This document shows positions 43,434-52,425 of a stretch of 64,000 bases of DNA, piece by piece. The DNA comes from Draconibacterium sediminis. GTDB taxonomy: Bacteria; Bacteroidota; Bacteroidia; Bacteroidales; Prolixibacteraceae. Where the stretch lies: contig NZ_JRHC01000005.1 of the NCBI RefSeq assembly GCF_000949475.1, forward strand, positions 434,001 through 498,000, read 5' to 3'. Position numbers and translations under genes: made by a program. How positions within the stretch are numbered: the stretch's first letter is position 1; each line of letters starts with the position of its first letter. Below the pieces are notes generated by a model. The model saw only the letters and a program-made list of their open reading frames with translations, did no database searches and had not been told where the DNA came from.

Positions 43434-44033
43434 ATGCAAAAATTAGAAATAGATCCGAAAGCCAAAGGTTTAATATTCGATTTAGACGGCACACTGGCCG
43501 ATACCATGCCTGTGCACTTTGTTGCTTACCAGAAGATCCTTAAAAAGTATGGTATTGATTATTCTGCAAAAATGTTTTTGGCACTGGCAGGTGTTCCGGT
43601 GGTGGAAACCATTGTTAAAATTAACGAGGTTTATGGGGCGTCGCTGAATCCTGAGGAAGTGGGGAATGAAAAGGAGGCAGAATACGAACGTATGATGGAC
43701 AAAATTAAACCAATTGATCCGGTAATCGATCTGGTAAAACAATACCACGGGAAGTTGCCAATTGCTGTTGGAACCGGCGGTTATACCCGTCTCTCCTGGA
43801 AAACGCTTGAGATTATTGGCTTAAAAGATTACATTGAAATACTGGTTTCTGCCAACGATGTGCAAAACCCAAAACCGCACCCTGAGACATTTTTACGTTG
43901 TGCCGAACAGATGGGCGTAAAACCCGAAGACTGCCAGGTTTTTGAGGACGGAGAGCCGGGAATGAAAGCCGCGCGTGCCGCCGGAATGATGGCCACACTG
44001 GTAACCGATTATTACGATGTTTTTAAAGCATAA
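43434..44033 (+). CDS. HAD superfamily phosphatase, beta-phosphoglucomutase-like
   Basis: The HAD motifs are complete: FDLDGTLADTMPVH with nucleophile and acid Asp, TGGYTRLSW as motif II (Thr), the Lys region in PKPHPETFLR, and FEDGEPGMKAARAAGM as motif III. The cap (VHFVAYQKILKKYG onward) is the helical C1 type of phosphoglucomutase- and phosphoglycolate-like enzymes. Length 199 aa is normal. A sugar phosphate is the likely substrate. It stands upstream of uvrB with 127 bases between. Confidence 0.88.
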   Translation: MQKLEIDPKAKGLIFDLDGTLADTMPVHFVAYQKILKKYGIDYSAKMFLALAGVPVVETIVKINEVYGASLNPEEVGNEKEAEYERMMDKIKPIDPVIDLVKQYHGKLPIAVGTGGYTRLSWKTLEIIGLKDYIEILVSANDVQNPKPHPETFLRCAEQMGVKPEDCQVFEDGEPGMKAARAAGMMATLVTDYYDVFKA

Positions 44034-44160
44034 CATATCGGGATTAATCTGAGGTAGTTAACCTTCAGCCAGATTAATTGTGTGCAAAAAATCGGGAGAA
44101 AGAATATGCAGGTCGTTTATTTACGACTAAATTTGAAGGGAATAATACTTAAAAAGTCGA

Positions 44161-46191
44161 ATGGATTTTAATGTAGTATCAGATTATAAACCTACCGGAG
44201 ATCAGCCCGAGGCGATAAAACAACTTGTTGAAGGAATAGAGAACGGAGAGCGTTTTCAAACCCTGCTTGGGGTAACCGGCTCGGGAAAGACCTTTACAAT
44301 GGCCAATGTTATAAAAGAGGTGCAGCGCCCCACGTTGTTGCTGAGCCATAATAAAACGCTGGCCGCTCAGTTGTACAGCGAGATGAAACAGTTTTTCCCA
44401 AATAACGCTGTGGAGTATTTTGTTTCGTATTACGACTATTACCAGCCCGAAGCTTATTTGCCAACCACCGATACTTACATTGAAAAAGACCTTTCGATTA
44501 ATGAGGATATTGAAAAATTACGACTGAGTGCAACTTCAGCTTTGCTGTCAGGAAGGCGCGATGTAGTAGTGGTTTCGTCGGTTTCGTGTTTATACGGAAT
44601 TGGAAATCCGGAGGATTTTCATGCTAACGTAACAAAGGTAAAAGTTGGCGACGAAGTTTCGCGAAATGCCTTGTTGTACAATTTTGTTGAAGCGTTGTAT
44701 AGCCGGAGCGAAGTGGAATTTAAACGGGGAAATTTCAGGGTAAAAGGTGATACCGTTGATATTTTTCCTGCTTATGCCGATGTGGCTTACCGCATAACTT
44801 TCTGGGGCGATGAGATTGAAGAACTGGCAAGTTTTGATCCTGAAGACGGACTAACAATCGAAACGCTGGATGAGATTGTAATTTACCCGGCCAATATTTT
44901 TGTTACCACAAAAGACCGCATGAAATCGGCCATTCATCAAATTCAGGATGATTTGGTAAAGCAGGTAGCGTTTTTTAAAGAAATAGGAAAACCGCTGGAA
45001 GCCAAACGTATTTTAGAGCGTACCGAATATGACATGGAAATGATGCGTGAACTGGGTTATTGCCCCGGAGTGGAAAACTATTCACGTTATTTCGACGGGC
45101 GAGCACCGGGAACCAGACCGTTCTGTTTGATGGATTATTTCCCCGATGATTTTCTGGTGGTAATTGACGAAAGCCACGTTACCATTCCGCAAATACGCGC
45201 CATGTATGGAGGCGATAATTCACGGAAAACAAACCTTGTGGAATACGGATTTCGTTTGCCCGCTGCCATTGATAACCGCCCGCTGAAATTTGAAGAGTTT
45301 GAAACCCTGGTCAATCAGGTGGTATATGTAAGTGCTACGCCTGCCGACTATGAGCTGGCCAAATGCGAAGGTGTTGTGGTTGAGCAGATCATTCGCCCTA
45401 CCGGTTTATTGGATCCGATAATCGATGTGCGGCCAAGTACCAATCAGATTGATGATTTGCTGCACGAAATTCATCTCCGTATCGATAAAAACGAGCGCGT
45501 ACTGGTTACCACCCTTACCAAAAGGATGGCGGAAGAACTTTCGAAATACCTGGTGAATATGGGCGTAAAAACCCGATACATTCACTCCGATGTGGATACC
45601 ATGGAACGCATTGAAATAATGGAGCAACTGCGAAAAGGGGAGTTTGATGTGCTGGTAGGAATTAACCTGCTGCGGGAAGGACTGGACTTGCCGGAAGTGT
45701 CGTTGGTTGCCATTTTGGATGCGGATAAGGAAGGCTTTTTACGCTCCGAACGATCGCTGACACAGACCGCAGGACGTGCAGCGCGTAACCTGAACGGCAT
45801 GGTAATTATGTATGCTGACAAGATTACTGCTTCCATGCAAAAGACCATCGACTCGACCAACTACCGCCGCGAAAAACAGTTGAAGTACAACGAAGAAAAC
45901 AATATTGTACCGAAAGCAATTGTAAAACCAACACGCGAAATTATTGGTTACCAATACCGGAGCGACAAAACTCAGGAATACGAAGGCGGAATGGGACAGC
46001 CTGATATTGCTGCCGACCCTGTTGTTCAGTATATGAGTGTTGAAGGGCTGGAAAAAGCGGTTGAGAAAACGAAAAAGCAAATGCAGGCATCAGCTAAGGA
46101 TCTTGATTTTATTGAAGCAGCCCGTTTGCGCGACGAGATGTTTGCTTTACAGGCCTTGATTCAGGAGCGTAAGCAGGGAAAGAAAAAATAG
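44161..46191 (+). CDS. uvrB: excinuclease ABC subunit B
   Basis: UvrB loads onto DNA lesions with UvrA and then positions UvrC. The Walker A motif GVTGSGKTFT is at 37-46, the beta-hairpin with YYDYYQPEAYLP near 92-103, the helicase motif VIDESHVT near 337, and the helicase end ILDADKEGFLRSERSLTQTAGRAARN near 520-545. The last 35 residues hold the UVR motif that meets UvrC (LEKAVEKTKKQMQASAKDLDF). At 676 aa the length is normal. Confidence 0.98.
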   Translation: MDFNVVSDYKPTGDQPEAIKQLVEGIENGERFQTLLGVTGSGKTFTMANVIKEVQRPTLLLSHNKTLAAQLYSEMKQFFPNNAVEYFVSYYDYYQPEAYLPTTDTYIEKDLSINEDIEKLRLSATSALLSGRRDVVVVSSVSCLYGIGNPEDFHANVTKVKVGDEVSRNALLYNFVEALYSRSEVEFKRGNFRVKGDTVDIFPAYADVAYRITFWGDEIEELASFDPEDGLTIETLDEIVIYPANIFVTTKDRMKSAIHQIQDDLVKQVAFFKEIGKPLEAKRILERTEYDMEMMRELGYCPGVENYSRYFDGRAPGTRPFCLMDYFPDDFLVVIDESHVTIPQIRAMYGGDNSRKTNLVEYGFRLPAAIDNRPLKFEEFETLVNQVVYVSATPADYELAKCEGVVVEQIIRPTGLLDPIIDVRPSTNQIDDLLHEIHLRIDKNERVLVTTLTKRMAEELSKYLVNMGVKTRYIHSDVDTMERIEIMEQLRKGEFDVLVGINLLREGLDLPEVSLVAILDADKEGFLRSERSLTQTAGRAARNLNGMVIMYADKITASMQKTIDSTNYRREKQLKYNEENNIVPKAIVKPTREIIGYQYRSDKTQEYEGGMGQPDIAADPVVQYMSVEGLEKAVEKTKKQMQASAKDLDFIEAARLRDEMFALQALIQERKQGKKK

Positions 46192-46289
46192 ACAGGTTTG
46201 GCTGACGGCAATAATGTGCGGTTAAGCTAATTTAACGCGACGAAAAAGTGATCCGGGGCCGCATAAATAGTCTGTTCTTTAAAAAAGTG

Positions 46290-46297
46290 TATTTTTG
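46290..46297 (+). promoter_or_regulatory. -7 box of the Yip1-family/smpB pair
   Basis: TATTTTTG fits TAnnTTTG and is followed by CCGC near the probable start site, 18 bases before the ATG at 46315. Confidence 0.55.
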
Positions 46298-46314
46298 CCG
46301 CAAAATTGTGATAA

Positions 46315-46878
46315 ATGGAGTTTTCATTTTCAAAATTGATAAGTGACGTTAAGCTGATCCTTGTAAATCCGAATGGGTTTTGGGTGGAGCAAAAAGAAAC
46401 GGCCGACAGTAAACAACTTTGGCTGACTTACCTGTTGCCAATAGCATTGGCAGGGGCAGTTTCTGTTTTTATTGGCGAGTTTTTCAAACGCACCGACTTT
46501 TTTATTCAGTTCCCCTTGTTAAAGGCAGCGCGCGAAATTTTACTTTTTGTTTTGCAATACTTTATCAGTGTGTTTTTTACCAAAGAGCTGATGAAGACTT
46601 TCGGAGGAGAAAAGAATATAGATCTGGCACGTAAACTGGTTGTCTATTCCATGACACCGATGCTTTTGGTTTCGGTAATTACCGGTCTGTTCCCGTTTTT
46701 ATACGTGGTTGATATTTTTGGAATTTACAGCTTTTACCTGTTTTGGATTGGAGCAAAAGAGTTGCTAACTTTCCCTGAAAATAAGGAACAGAGCTACATA
46801 ATAATCACAATTGTGGTTAACTTCTTTATATTTAGTTTTTTAAGCGTTTTCTTGTCGAAAGTGCTACTGATTTTTTAA
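46315..46878 (+). CDS. Yip1 family membrane protein
   Basis: The 187-residue protein has the Yip1-domain plan: a cytoplasmic start with LISDVKLILVNPNGFWVEQ and then five hydrophobic spans (about 40-57, 65-90, 105-135, 135-150 and 160-186), with the phrase ARKLVVYSMTPMLLVSVITGLFP typical of bacterial members. The function is unknown. It is followed 16 bases later by smpB and probably shares its transcript. Confidence 0.82.
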   Translation: MEFSFSKLISDVKLILVNPNGFWVEQKETADSKQLWLTYLLPIALAGAVSVFIGEFFKRTDFFIQFPLLKAAREILLFVLQYFISVFFTKELMKTFGGEKNIDLARKLVVYSMTPMLLVSVITGLFPFLYVVDIFGIYSFYLFWIGAKELLTFPENKEQSYIIITIVVNFFIFSFLSVFLSKVLLIF

Positions 46879-46894
46879 TTTAATCACCGGAAAT

Positions 46895-47356
46895 ATGTCA
46901 CATAAGCCACAACAAAATATTAGCATAAAGAACCGTAAAGCCTCGTTTAATTATGAGCTTATCGAGCGTTTTGTGGCCGGACTTAAGTTGGTTGGAACCG
47001 AGATTAAATCTATCCGCAACGGGAAAGTTAATCTCACCGATGCCTACTGTACGCTTATCCGGGGCGAAATGTATGTGATTAATCTGCATATTGCCGAATA
47101 CGAGCTGGGTACCGTCAATAATCATATTGCCAAACGCGACAGAAAGTTATTGCTGAATAAAAAGGAAATTGAGAAGCTCGATAAAAAGGTAAAAGAATCG
47201 GGACTTACCATTGTGCCTACAAAACTGTTTGTTAACGACCGTGGCCTGGCAAAACTCGAAATTGCACTGGCTCGTGGTAAAAAAACATACGATAAGCGTG
47301 AAACATTAAAAAGCAAAGATGCCAAACGCGATATCGATCGGGCAATGAAGTTTTAG
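46895..47356 (+). CDS. smpB: SsrA-binding protein
   Basis: SmpB binds tmRNA and frees stalled ribosomes. The protein of 153 aa shows the OB-like core (NRKASFNYELIERFVAGLKL, GTEIKSIRNGKVNLTDAYC, IAKRDRKLLLNKKEIEKL), GLAKLEIALARGKKTYDKRE near the end and the basic tail KRDIDRAMKF. No tmRNA gene was seen in the neighbouring gap. Confidence 0.97.
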   Translation: MSHKPQQNISIKNRKASFNYELIERFVAGLKLVGTEIKSIRNGKVNLTDAYCTLIRGEMYVINLHIAEYELGTVNNHIAKRDRKLLLNKKEIEKLDKKVKESGLTIVPTKLFVNDRGLAKLEIALARGKKTYDKRETLKSKDAKRDIDRAMKF

Positions 47357-47432
47357 CAGGCTCAAGGCAAAAGCAGAAAGTTGAGCGTAGCGAAATCCCG
47401 ACCGTAGCGTCGGTAGCAAAAGTTGAGAAGAG

Positions 47433-47766
47433 CAGCTGCAAGTTACAAGTATCTAGCTGCGAGACGTGAGTTACGAGTATCTTCAAGTATCCGAAATTCA
47501 AGATCAAGCATCCAGCACACTGTACACTTTCAATTCAACAATTTATCAGTTTGTCAATCTTTTATCAAGAGAAGTAAACCACAGAGATTCGCAGAGAAGT
47601 CACGGAGTTGCATCGAGAATCGAGAATCCAGGATCAAGTATTCAGCTGCGAGCCACTAGCCACTAGCTACGAGTGTGTGAAATCAAGTATCGTTGACTAT
47701 CCAGCATCCAGTATCCAGAATCACTCCTTCAATCCCTCAGTTACTCAATCCCTCAGTAACTCATTC
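47433..47766. repeat. seven-nucleotide-phased degenerate word region
   Basis: The gap of 410 bases between converging smpB and the exonuclease gene is made of short words in 7-base phase. At 47433-47481 seven words follow without gaps (CAGCTGC, AAGTTAC, AAGTATC, TAGCTGC, GAGACGT, GAGTTAC, GAGTATC). At 47643-47691 there is a second string (CAGCTGC, GAGCCAC, TAGCCAC, TAGCTAC, GAGTGTG ...), and at 47702-47722 CAGCATC, CAGTATC, CAGAATC. The area 47575-47612 holds a CACAGAG-type word group. The part 47357-47432 has no recognised feature. No gene is seen. Confidence 0.75.
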
Positions 47767-48489
47767 CTAAACACTTTCCAAATTCTCAAAAGGAATAATC
47801 ATATCGCCTTTGTATTTTAGCAACAGGTTGGCAACGGCCATGGTGTCTTTTTCGCAGTATTTTACAATGCGGTCAATATCTTTTTCTTCCCAATAAACTT
47901 TAGCAACCTGACTACCGTCGATGTCGTCTTTTGGTGTTGGAATATTAAAAAGCTCGCACAGCAGCGATAAAGAGGTGTAATGTTTATAGTCGCCAAATTT
48001 CCAGAGTTGCAGGGTGTCGATCAAAATATCTTTTACCTCCCAGGGTTTGGCACCGGCAATGTCGAGCACTTTCGGAAGGGTTAAATTGTTTACCAAAGCT
48101 CTTCGCGAAATGTAGGGGAAATCGAATTCCTGGCCGTTGTGCGCACAAAGTCGGCGTTTTCCGGCGCGTGCAAAACTATCCAGCGCATTAAAGAAATTCT
48201 GGATCAGCTTTTTCTCGTCCTCATCATAAAACGATTTCACACGAAAATAAGGTTCACCTTTTTTCTGAACAACGTAACCGGCCGAAATACAGGCAATTTT
48301 ACCAAACTCGGCATAAATTCCGGCACGCTCATATAACTCGTGCGGTAGTTTGCCATCGTTGATCTGGAACTGCATTTTGCGCTCCCAAAGTTGTTGCCAT
48401 TTTTCGTTTAGCACGGTATATTCCGGTGCCAGCGGTACAGTCTCAATGTCGAGAAAAAGAATTTCTTCGATGTTTAAGTTTTTAAGCAT
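47767..48489 (-). CDS. predicted 3'-5' exonuclease (DEDDy, PolB-like)
   Basis: The exonuclease motifs are complete: FLDIETVPLAP (ExoI with Asp and Glu), LCAHNGQEFDFPYISRR (ExoII) and VKYCEKDTMAVANLLL (ExoIII with Tyr-x3-Asp). The family is the RNase H-like PolB-associated 3'-5' exonuclease group found alone in many Bacteroidetes, often linked to DNA repair. Length 240 aa fits. The ATG overlaps or abuts the udk stop (48489), so the two genes are coupled. Confidence 0.88.
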   Translation of the reverse strand: MLKNLNIEEILFLDIETVPLAPEYTVLNEKWQQLWERKMQFQINDGKLPHELYERAGIYAEFGKIACISAGYVVQKKGEPYFRVKSFYDEDEKKLIQNFFNALDSFARAGKRRLCAHNGQEFDFPYISRRALVNNLTLPKVLDIAGAKPWEVKDILIDTLQLWKFGDYKHYTSLSLLCELFNIPTPKDDIDGSQVAKVYWEEKDIDRIVKYCEKDTMAVANLLLKYKGDMIIPFENLESV

Positions 48490-49103
48490 CAGCTTTTGTT
48501 TAAAGTTTGTAGTATGTGGTTGGTTAAAATCTGTATGGCAATTTTGTTTTTGCCTCCCTGTGGTACAATAATATCGGCGTAACGTTTTGTTGGTTCGATA
48601 AACTGAATATGACTTGGGCGAACCGTTTTTTTGTAGCGTTTAAGCACCTGTTCCACGTCTCTGCCGCGCTCTTGTATATCTCGTTGTATTACGCGTGCCA
48701 GCCGAACATCCGAGTCACAATCAACATAAACCTTTATATCCATTAAATCGCGTAATGCAGCATTTGTAAGACACAAAATTCCTTCAATTATCAGTACTTG
48801 TTTTGGTTTAACAATATTTGTTTCTGCCTGCCTGGTGCAGCTGATAAATGAATACACCGGCTCTTCAATAGATAACCCTTGTTTTAGTTTTTTTACATGG
48901 TCAATCATTAAATCAAACTCAATGGAATCGGGGTGGTCGAAGTTTTTCTGCCTGCGTTCTTCCAGCGAAAGATCGCTGTTGTCGTAGTAATACGAGTCGT
49001 GCGAAAGTATAGCTACTTCGTTATCGCAGAACTTCTCGCTAATTTTTTTTACAACCGTGGTTTTACCCGATCCGGTGCCGCCTGCAATGCCAATTACCAG
49101 CAT
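48489..49103 (-). CDS. udk: uridine kinase
   Basis: The enzyme phosphorylates uridine and cytidine in pyrimidine salvage. The P-loop is VIGIAGGTGSGKTTVV near the N-terminus, the substrate-binding loop LSHDSYYYDNSDLSLEER near 35, the segment FDHPDSIEFDLMIDHV near 55, and the Arg-rich lid LARVIQRDIQERGRDV near 135. About 204 residues is typical. The ATG at 49103 gives the usual start; a TTG at 49112 would add three residues. Confidence 0.94.
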   Translation of the reverse strand: MLVIGIAGGTGSGKTTVVKKISEKFCDNEVAILSHDSYYYDNSDLSLEERRQKNFDHPDSIEFDLMIDHVKKLKQGLSIEEPVYSFISCTRQAETNIVKPKQVLIIEGILCLTNAALRDLMDIKVYVDCDSDVRLARVIQRDIQERGRDVEQVLKRYKKTVRPSHIQFIEPTKRYADIIVPQGGKNKIAIQILTNHILQTLNKS

Positions 49104-49208
49104 ACTGTCCAATTTAATTGTTAAATGATAATTGAAGATTAAAATTAAACGCTAAGAAAACACTATTTTCGCAGCCATAAAAGTACAAGTTACAAAAAAT
49201 AGACAGCA

Positions 49209-49508
49209 ATGATTAATCACGTCGTTCTTTTTAAATTGAAGGATTATCCGGCCGAAGAAAAAACGGAAGTAATTGCCGAACTAAAAGCAATGCTATTGGG
49301 TTTAAAAGATAAAATTGCCGAATTAAAGCATATTGAAGTAGGTGAAAATTACGAGTTAGACTCGAAAAGTTACGATTTGGCCTTGATTTCGCATTTCGAA
49401 AGTGTTGAAGACCTGGATGTATATCGTGTGCATCCCGAGCATTTAAAAGTGGTAAAACGTGTAGGCGAAACCACAGAGGCACGTGCTGCTGTTGACTTCA
49501 ACTTTTAA
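49209..49508 (+). CDS. Dabb family (stress-responsive alpha/beta barrel) protein
   Basis: The 99-residue protein shows the dimeric alpha/beta barrel pattern: INHVVLFKLKDYPAEEKTEV, then a helix and IEVGENYELDSKSYDLALIS, with the His near VHPEHLKVVKRV. Members have stress-related or enzymatic roles. It lies before the mannose-6-phosphate isomerase gene with a 36-base gap. No specific function can be given. Confidence 0.85.
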   Translation: MINHVVLFKLKDYPAEEKTEVIAELKAMLLGLKDKIAELKHIEVGENYELDSKSYDLALISHFESVEDLDVYRVHPEHLKVVKRVGETTEARAAVDFNF

Positions 49509-49544
49509 TTTATTATAGTATTTAAAAGATAATCCGTACGAATT

Positions 49545-50528
49545 ATGAGTAATCTGTATCCGATAAAATTCAACCCGATCTTTCATGAAAAAATCTGGGG
49601 TGGAAACCGAATGAAAACCATCCTGAATAAAGATTTTGGCGACATGCCCAACTGTGGCGAAAGCTGGGAGCTCTCGGGGGTTGATGGAAACATTTCGGTG
49701 GTAAGCAATGGCTTTTTGGCCGGCAACGACCTGAACGAGTTGATTGAAATATACATGGGCGATTTGGTAGGCGACAAGGTTTATGAAAAGTTTGGAAATG
49801 AATTTCCGCTACTTATAAAATTTATCGATGCACAGGACGATCTGTCTATTCAGGTTCACCCCGATGATAAACTGTCGAAAGAAAGACACAATGCCTTCGG
49901 AAAAACTGAAATGTGGTATGTGGCCGGTACAGAAAAAGGCGCACTTATCAACTCCGGATTTAACCAGGTAGTTGATCGCGAAAAGTACCTTGAATATTTC
50001 AACTCGGGTAAATTAACCGATTTACTGCATTACGATGAGGCACAGGTTGGCGATGTTTTCTTTATTCCGGCAGGCCGTGTTCATGCTATTGGAAAAGGCT
50101 GTTTGGTGGCCGAAATTCAGCAAACATCGGATGTTACTTACCGTATTTTCGATTACAACCGTAAAGACGACAACGGAAACGAGCGCGAATTACATACTGA
50201 TCTGGCATTGGATGCCATCGATTTTTCGTATTCGAGCCAGTATAAAACAGATTACAAGACAGAGAAGAACAAAGCGGTAGAAATTGTAAGCTGCCCGTAT
50301 TTCACTACCAATATTATCGAATTTGATAAAGAGCAGGATAAAGATTACAACCAGCTTGATTCGTTTGTTATTTACATGACTATGGAAGGTGATTTTGAAA
50401 TCGTTACGGAAGAAGGATCAGAAACAGTATCGATGGGAGAGACCGTTCTTTTGCCGGCCAGCCTTGAGTCGGTGCAACTGAAACCCAAAAGCGAATCAGT
50501 AAAAATCCTCGAGGTTTATATCAAATAG
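49545..50528 (+). CDS. manA: type I phosphomannose isomerase family protein
   Basis: The protein interconverts fructose-6-phosphate and mannose-6-phosphate. The zinc-site pattern is present: [20 protein letters not shown] (Gln-x-His), GKTEMWYV (Glu) and, after the loop, [15 protein letters not shown] (His). The start [16 protein letters not shown] is the family opening. At 327 residues it is the short Bacteroidetes/Firmicutes form with a cupin end. It feeds mannose-containing glycans or GDP-mannose. Confidence 0.93.
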   Translation: MSNLYPIKFNPIFHEKIWGGNRMKTILNKDFGDMPNCGESWELSGVDGNISVVSNGFLAGNDLNELIEIYMGDLVGDKVYEKFGNEFPLLIKFIDAQDDLSIQVHPDDKLSKERHNAFGKTEMWYVAGTEKGALINSGFNQVVDREKYLEYFNSGKLTDLLHYDEAQVGDVFFIPAGRVHAIGKGCLVAEIQQTSDVTYRIFDYNRKDDNGNERELHTDLALDAIDFSYSSQYKTDYKTEKNKAVEIVSCPYFTTNIIEFDKEQDKDYNQLDSFVIYMTMEGDFEIVTEEGSETVSMGETVLLPASLESVQLKPKSESVKILEVYIK

Positions 50529-50574
50529 CAGAATATTTCTTACCTTAAGAAATCATTCTAAAAACGCACCTTTT

Positions 50575-51171
50575 ATGGAGATAAAAGAAGCTCAGTTTGT
50601 GATGAGCAATACTGCAGTCGACAAATGTCCGGCACCCGATCGGCCGGAGTATGCTTTTATAGGCCGGTCGAATGTGGGCAAGTCATCGCTGATAAATATG
50701 CTTACGAATAAAAGATCGTTGGCAAAAATTTCGGGCAAACCCGGAAAAACCCGCCTGATCAATCATTTCCTTATCAACAAAGAATGGTACCTGGTTGATT
50801 TGCCCGGTTACGGTTACGCGCAAGTGCCAAAAGCCGAGCGCTTGAAATGGGAGAAAATGCTCAAAAATTATATCCTGAAAAGGGAAAACCTGTATTGCCT
50901 GTTTGTTTTGATCGACTCGCGCCACGAGGCACAAAAAGTTGATCTTGAATTTATGGAATGGCTGGGCATTAGCGAAATTCCTTTCAATATAGTTTTTACC
51001 AAAACCGATAAGTTGAAGCCTAAGGAGCTGGAAGACAATTTGAAAGCATACGAAGAAAAGATGTTTCAAATTTGGGAAACAATGCCCGGGTATTTTGTTT
51101 CTTCGGCTGAAAAGGGCATTGGAAAAGACGAAATTCTGCGAATGATAGACGAGGTGAATAAAGCCCACTAG
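50575..51171 (+). CDS. engB: ribosome biogenesis GTPase YihA/YsxC
   Basis: This GTPase helps assemble the large ribosomal subunit. G1 is [17 protein letters not shown]2 lies in the region [14 protein letters not shown]3 is [15 protein letters not shown]4 is [12 protein letters not shown] and G5 is the SSAEKG segment near the end. The length of 198 aa is normal. It follows manA by 46 bases. Confidence 0.96.
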   Translation: MEIKEAQFVMSNTAVDKCPAPDRPEYAFIGRSNVGKSSLINMLTNKRSLAKISGKPGKTRLINHFLINKEWYLVDLPGYGYAQVPKAERLKWEKMLKNYILKRENLYCLFVLIDSRHEAQKVDLEFMEWLGISEIPFNIVFTKTDKLKPKELEDNLKAYEEKMFQIWETMPGYFVSSAEKGIGKDEILRMIDEVNKAH

Positions 51172-51224
51172 ACTTTCGTTGAACTAAATGAGCTAACAAT
51201 TATTTTAGAAACATGTAAAGTTGT

Positions 51225-51232
51225 TAACTTTG
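51225..51232 (+). promoter_or_regulatory. -7 box before prs
   Basis: TAACTTTG fits TAnnTTTG. It leaves a leader of about 130 bases before prs that contains a 33-codon open frame (51261-51362) ending 4 bases before the prs ATG. Confidence 0.5.
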
Positions 51233-51366
51233 CAAAATCTTTACTATTAAAGAAATCAAGATGGCGAAACATAGAGTATTGCTGAATTTTACTTCTGAAA
51301 TGTGGTCTTACCGGCTCGCCATATCTACTCCAACACAATTTGTTGAAACAAAAAATCATTAAATAA

Positions 51367-52308
51367 ATGGAGATGAAAACTCACCCACTTAAAATTTTTA
51401 CCGGACGAGCAACCCGGCATTTAACTGAAAAAATTTGCGATAGTCTGGACGTTGATCTGGGACATTCGTCGTGCCCGGTTTTTGCCGACGGCGAATTTGA
51501 ACCCTGTTACGAAGAGACGATTCGTGGCTCGCATATTTTTATCGTGCAGTCGACACCACCAACTGCCGATAACCTGTTGGAGCTTTTGTTAATGGTTGAT
51601 GCCGCAAAACGTGCAAGCGCCTACAAAGTAATTGCCGTAATACCATATTTTGGTTATGCGCGTCAGGACCGTAAAGACAAACCAAGGGTTTCTATCGGTG
51701 CGAAACTGGTTGCCGACCTGCTTACCGTTTCCGGAATCGACAGGCTGATTACTATGGATTTGCATGCCGACCAGATTCAGGGATTTTTTGATGTACCGGT
51801 AGATCATTTATACGCATCAACGCTTTTTGTTCCGTTTATCGAAAAAATGGGACTGGATAATGTCGTTATCGCGTCGCCGGATGTGGGTGGTACAAAGCGT
51901 GCCAATACCTATGCAAAAATGTTAAACACCGGTATCGTTATTTGTCACAAAACACGTGCACGTCCTAACGAGGTGGGTAACATGACCGTTATTGGTGATG
52001 TTGAAAACAAAGACGTAATTATTGTTGACGACATGATTGATACTGCAGGAACAATTACCAAAGCTGCCAACCTGATGAAGAAAAAAGGTGCAAGAAGTGT
52101 TCGAGCTTTTGCGGCACACGGAGTATTGTCGGGACCGGCCCTGGAAAGAATTGAAAAATCGGAGTTGGAAGAAGTATATTTTACCGATTCGATTAAACCA
52201 AAAACAGGCTGCGATAAAATTAAATATATCACAACTGCCGAGGCTTTTGGTGAAGCCATTCGCAGGGTTTATAAAAATCAGTCAATAAGTTCGTTATATT
52301 ATAAATAA
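51367..52308 (+). CDS. prs: ribose-phosphate pyrophosphokinase
   Basis: The enzyme makes phosphoribosyl pyrophosphate from ribose-5-phosphate and ATP. Family motifs are FADGEFEPCYEETIRG near 40, the region VIPYFGYARQDRKDKPRVSIG near 95, the catalytic loop, MDLHADQIQGFFDVPVDHL near 130-150, and the PRPP-binding loop DVIIVDDMIDTAGTITKA near 215. The protein is 313 residues. ATG 51373 two codons later is an equal alternative start. Confidence 0.97.
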   Translation: MEMKTHPLKIFTGRATRHLTEKICDSLDVDLGHSSCPVFADGEFEPCYEETIRGSHIFIVQSTPPTADNLLELLLMVDAAKRASAYKVIAVIPYFGYARQDRKDKPRVSIGAKLVADLLTVSGIDRLITMDLHADQIQGFFDVPVDHLYASTLFVPFIEKMGLDNVVIASPDVGGTKRANTYAKMLNTGIVICHKTRARPNEVGNMTVIGDVENKDVIIVDDMIDTAGTITKAANLMKKKGARSVRAFAAHGVLSGPALERIEKSELEEVYFTDSIKPKTGCDKIKYITTAEAFGEAIRRVYKNQSISSLYYK

Positions 52309-52312
52309 TTTC

Positions 52313-52320
52313 TATTTTTG
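52313..52320 (+). promoter_or_regulatory. -7 box of rplY
   Basis: TATTTTTG fits TAnnTTTG and is followed by CACC. It starts a leader of about 100 bases before rplY. Confidence 0.6.
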
Positions 52321-52326
52321 CACCGC

Positions 52327-52425
52327 TTTTTCCATAAGCAGACGCATTAATGATGTGCATGCTGTTTGCCCGACCCACAGGAAGGGAGGACTGAGTACCA
52401 TATTTATTAACGTAAATTATTTAAA
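52327..52425 (+). other. rplY leader region, possible autoregulatory site
   Basis: The leader contains paired words (GCAGACGCAT near 52341 and ATGTGCATGCTGTTTGC near 52354-52370) that could form a stem, followed by the purine-rich AGGAAGGGAGGACTGAG at 52379-52395. A ribosomal-protein leader that binds L25 or a partner is possible. I cannot match it to a named RNA. Confidence 0.35.

Noticed and set aside
47357-47766. tmRNA gene next to smpB
   Set aside because: No tRNA-like ends or tag frame could be found; the gap consists of heptamer words.
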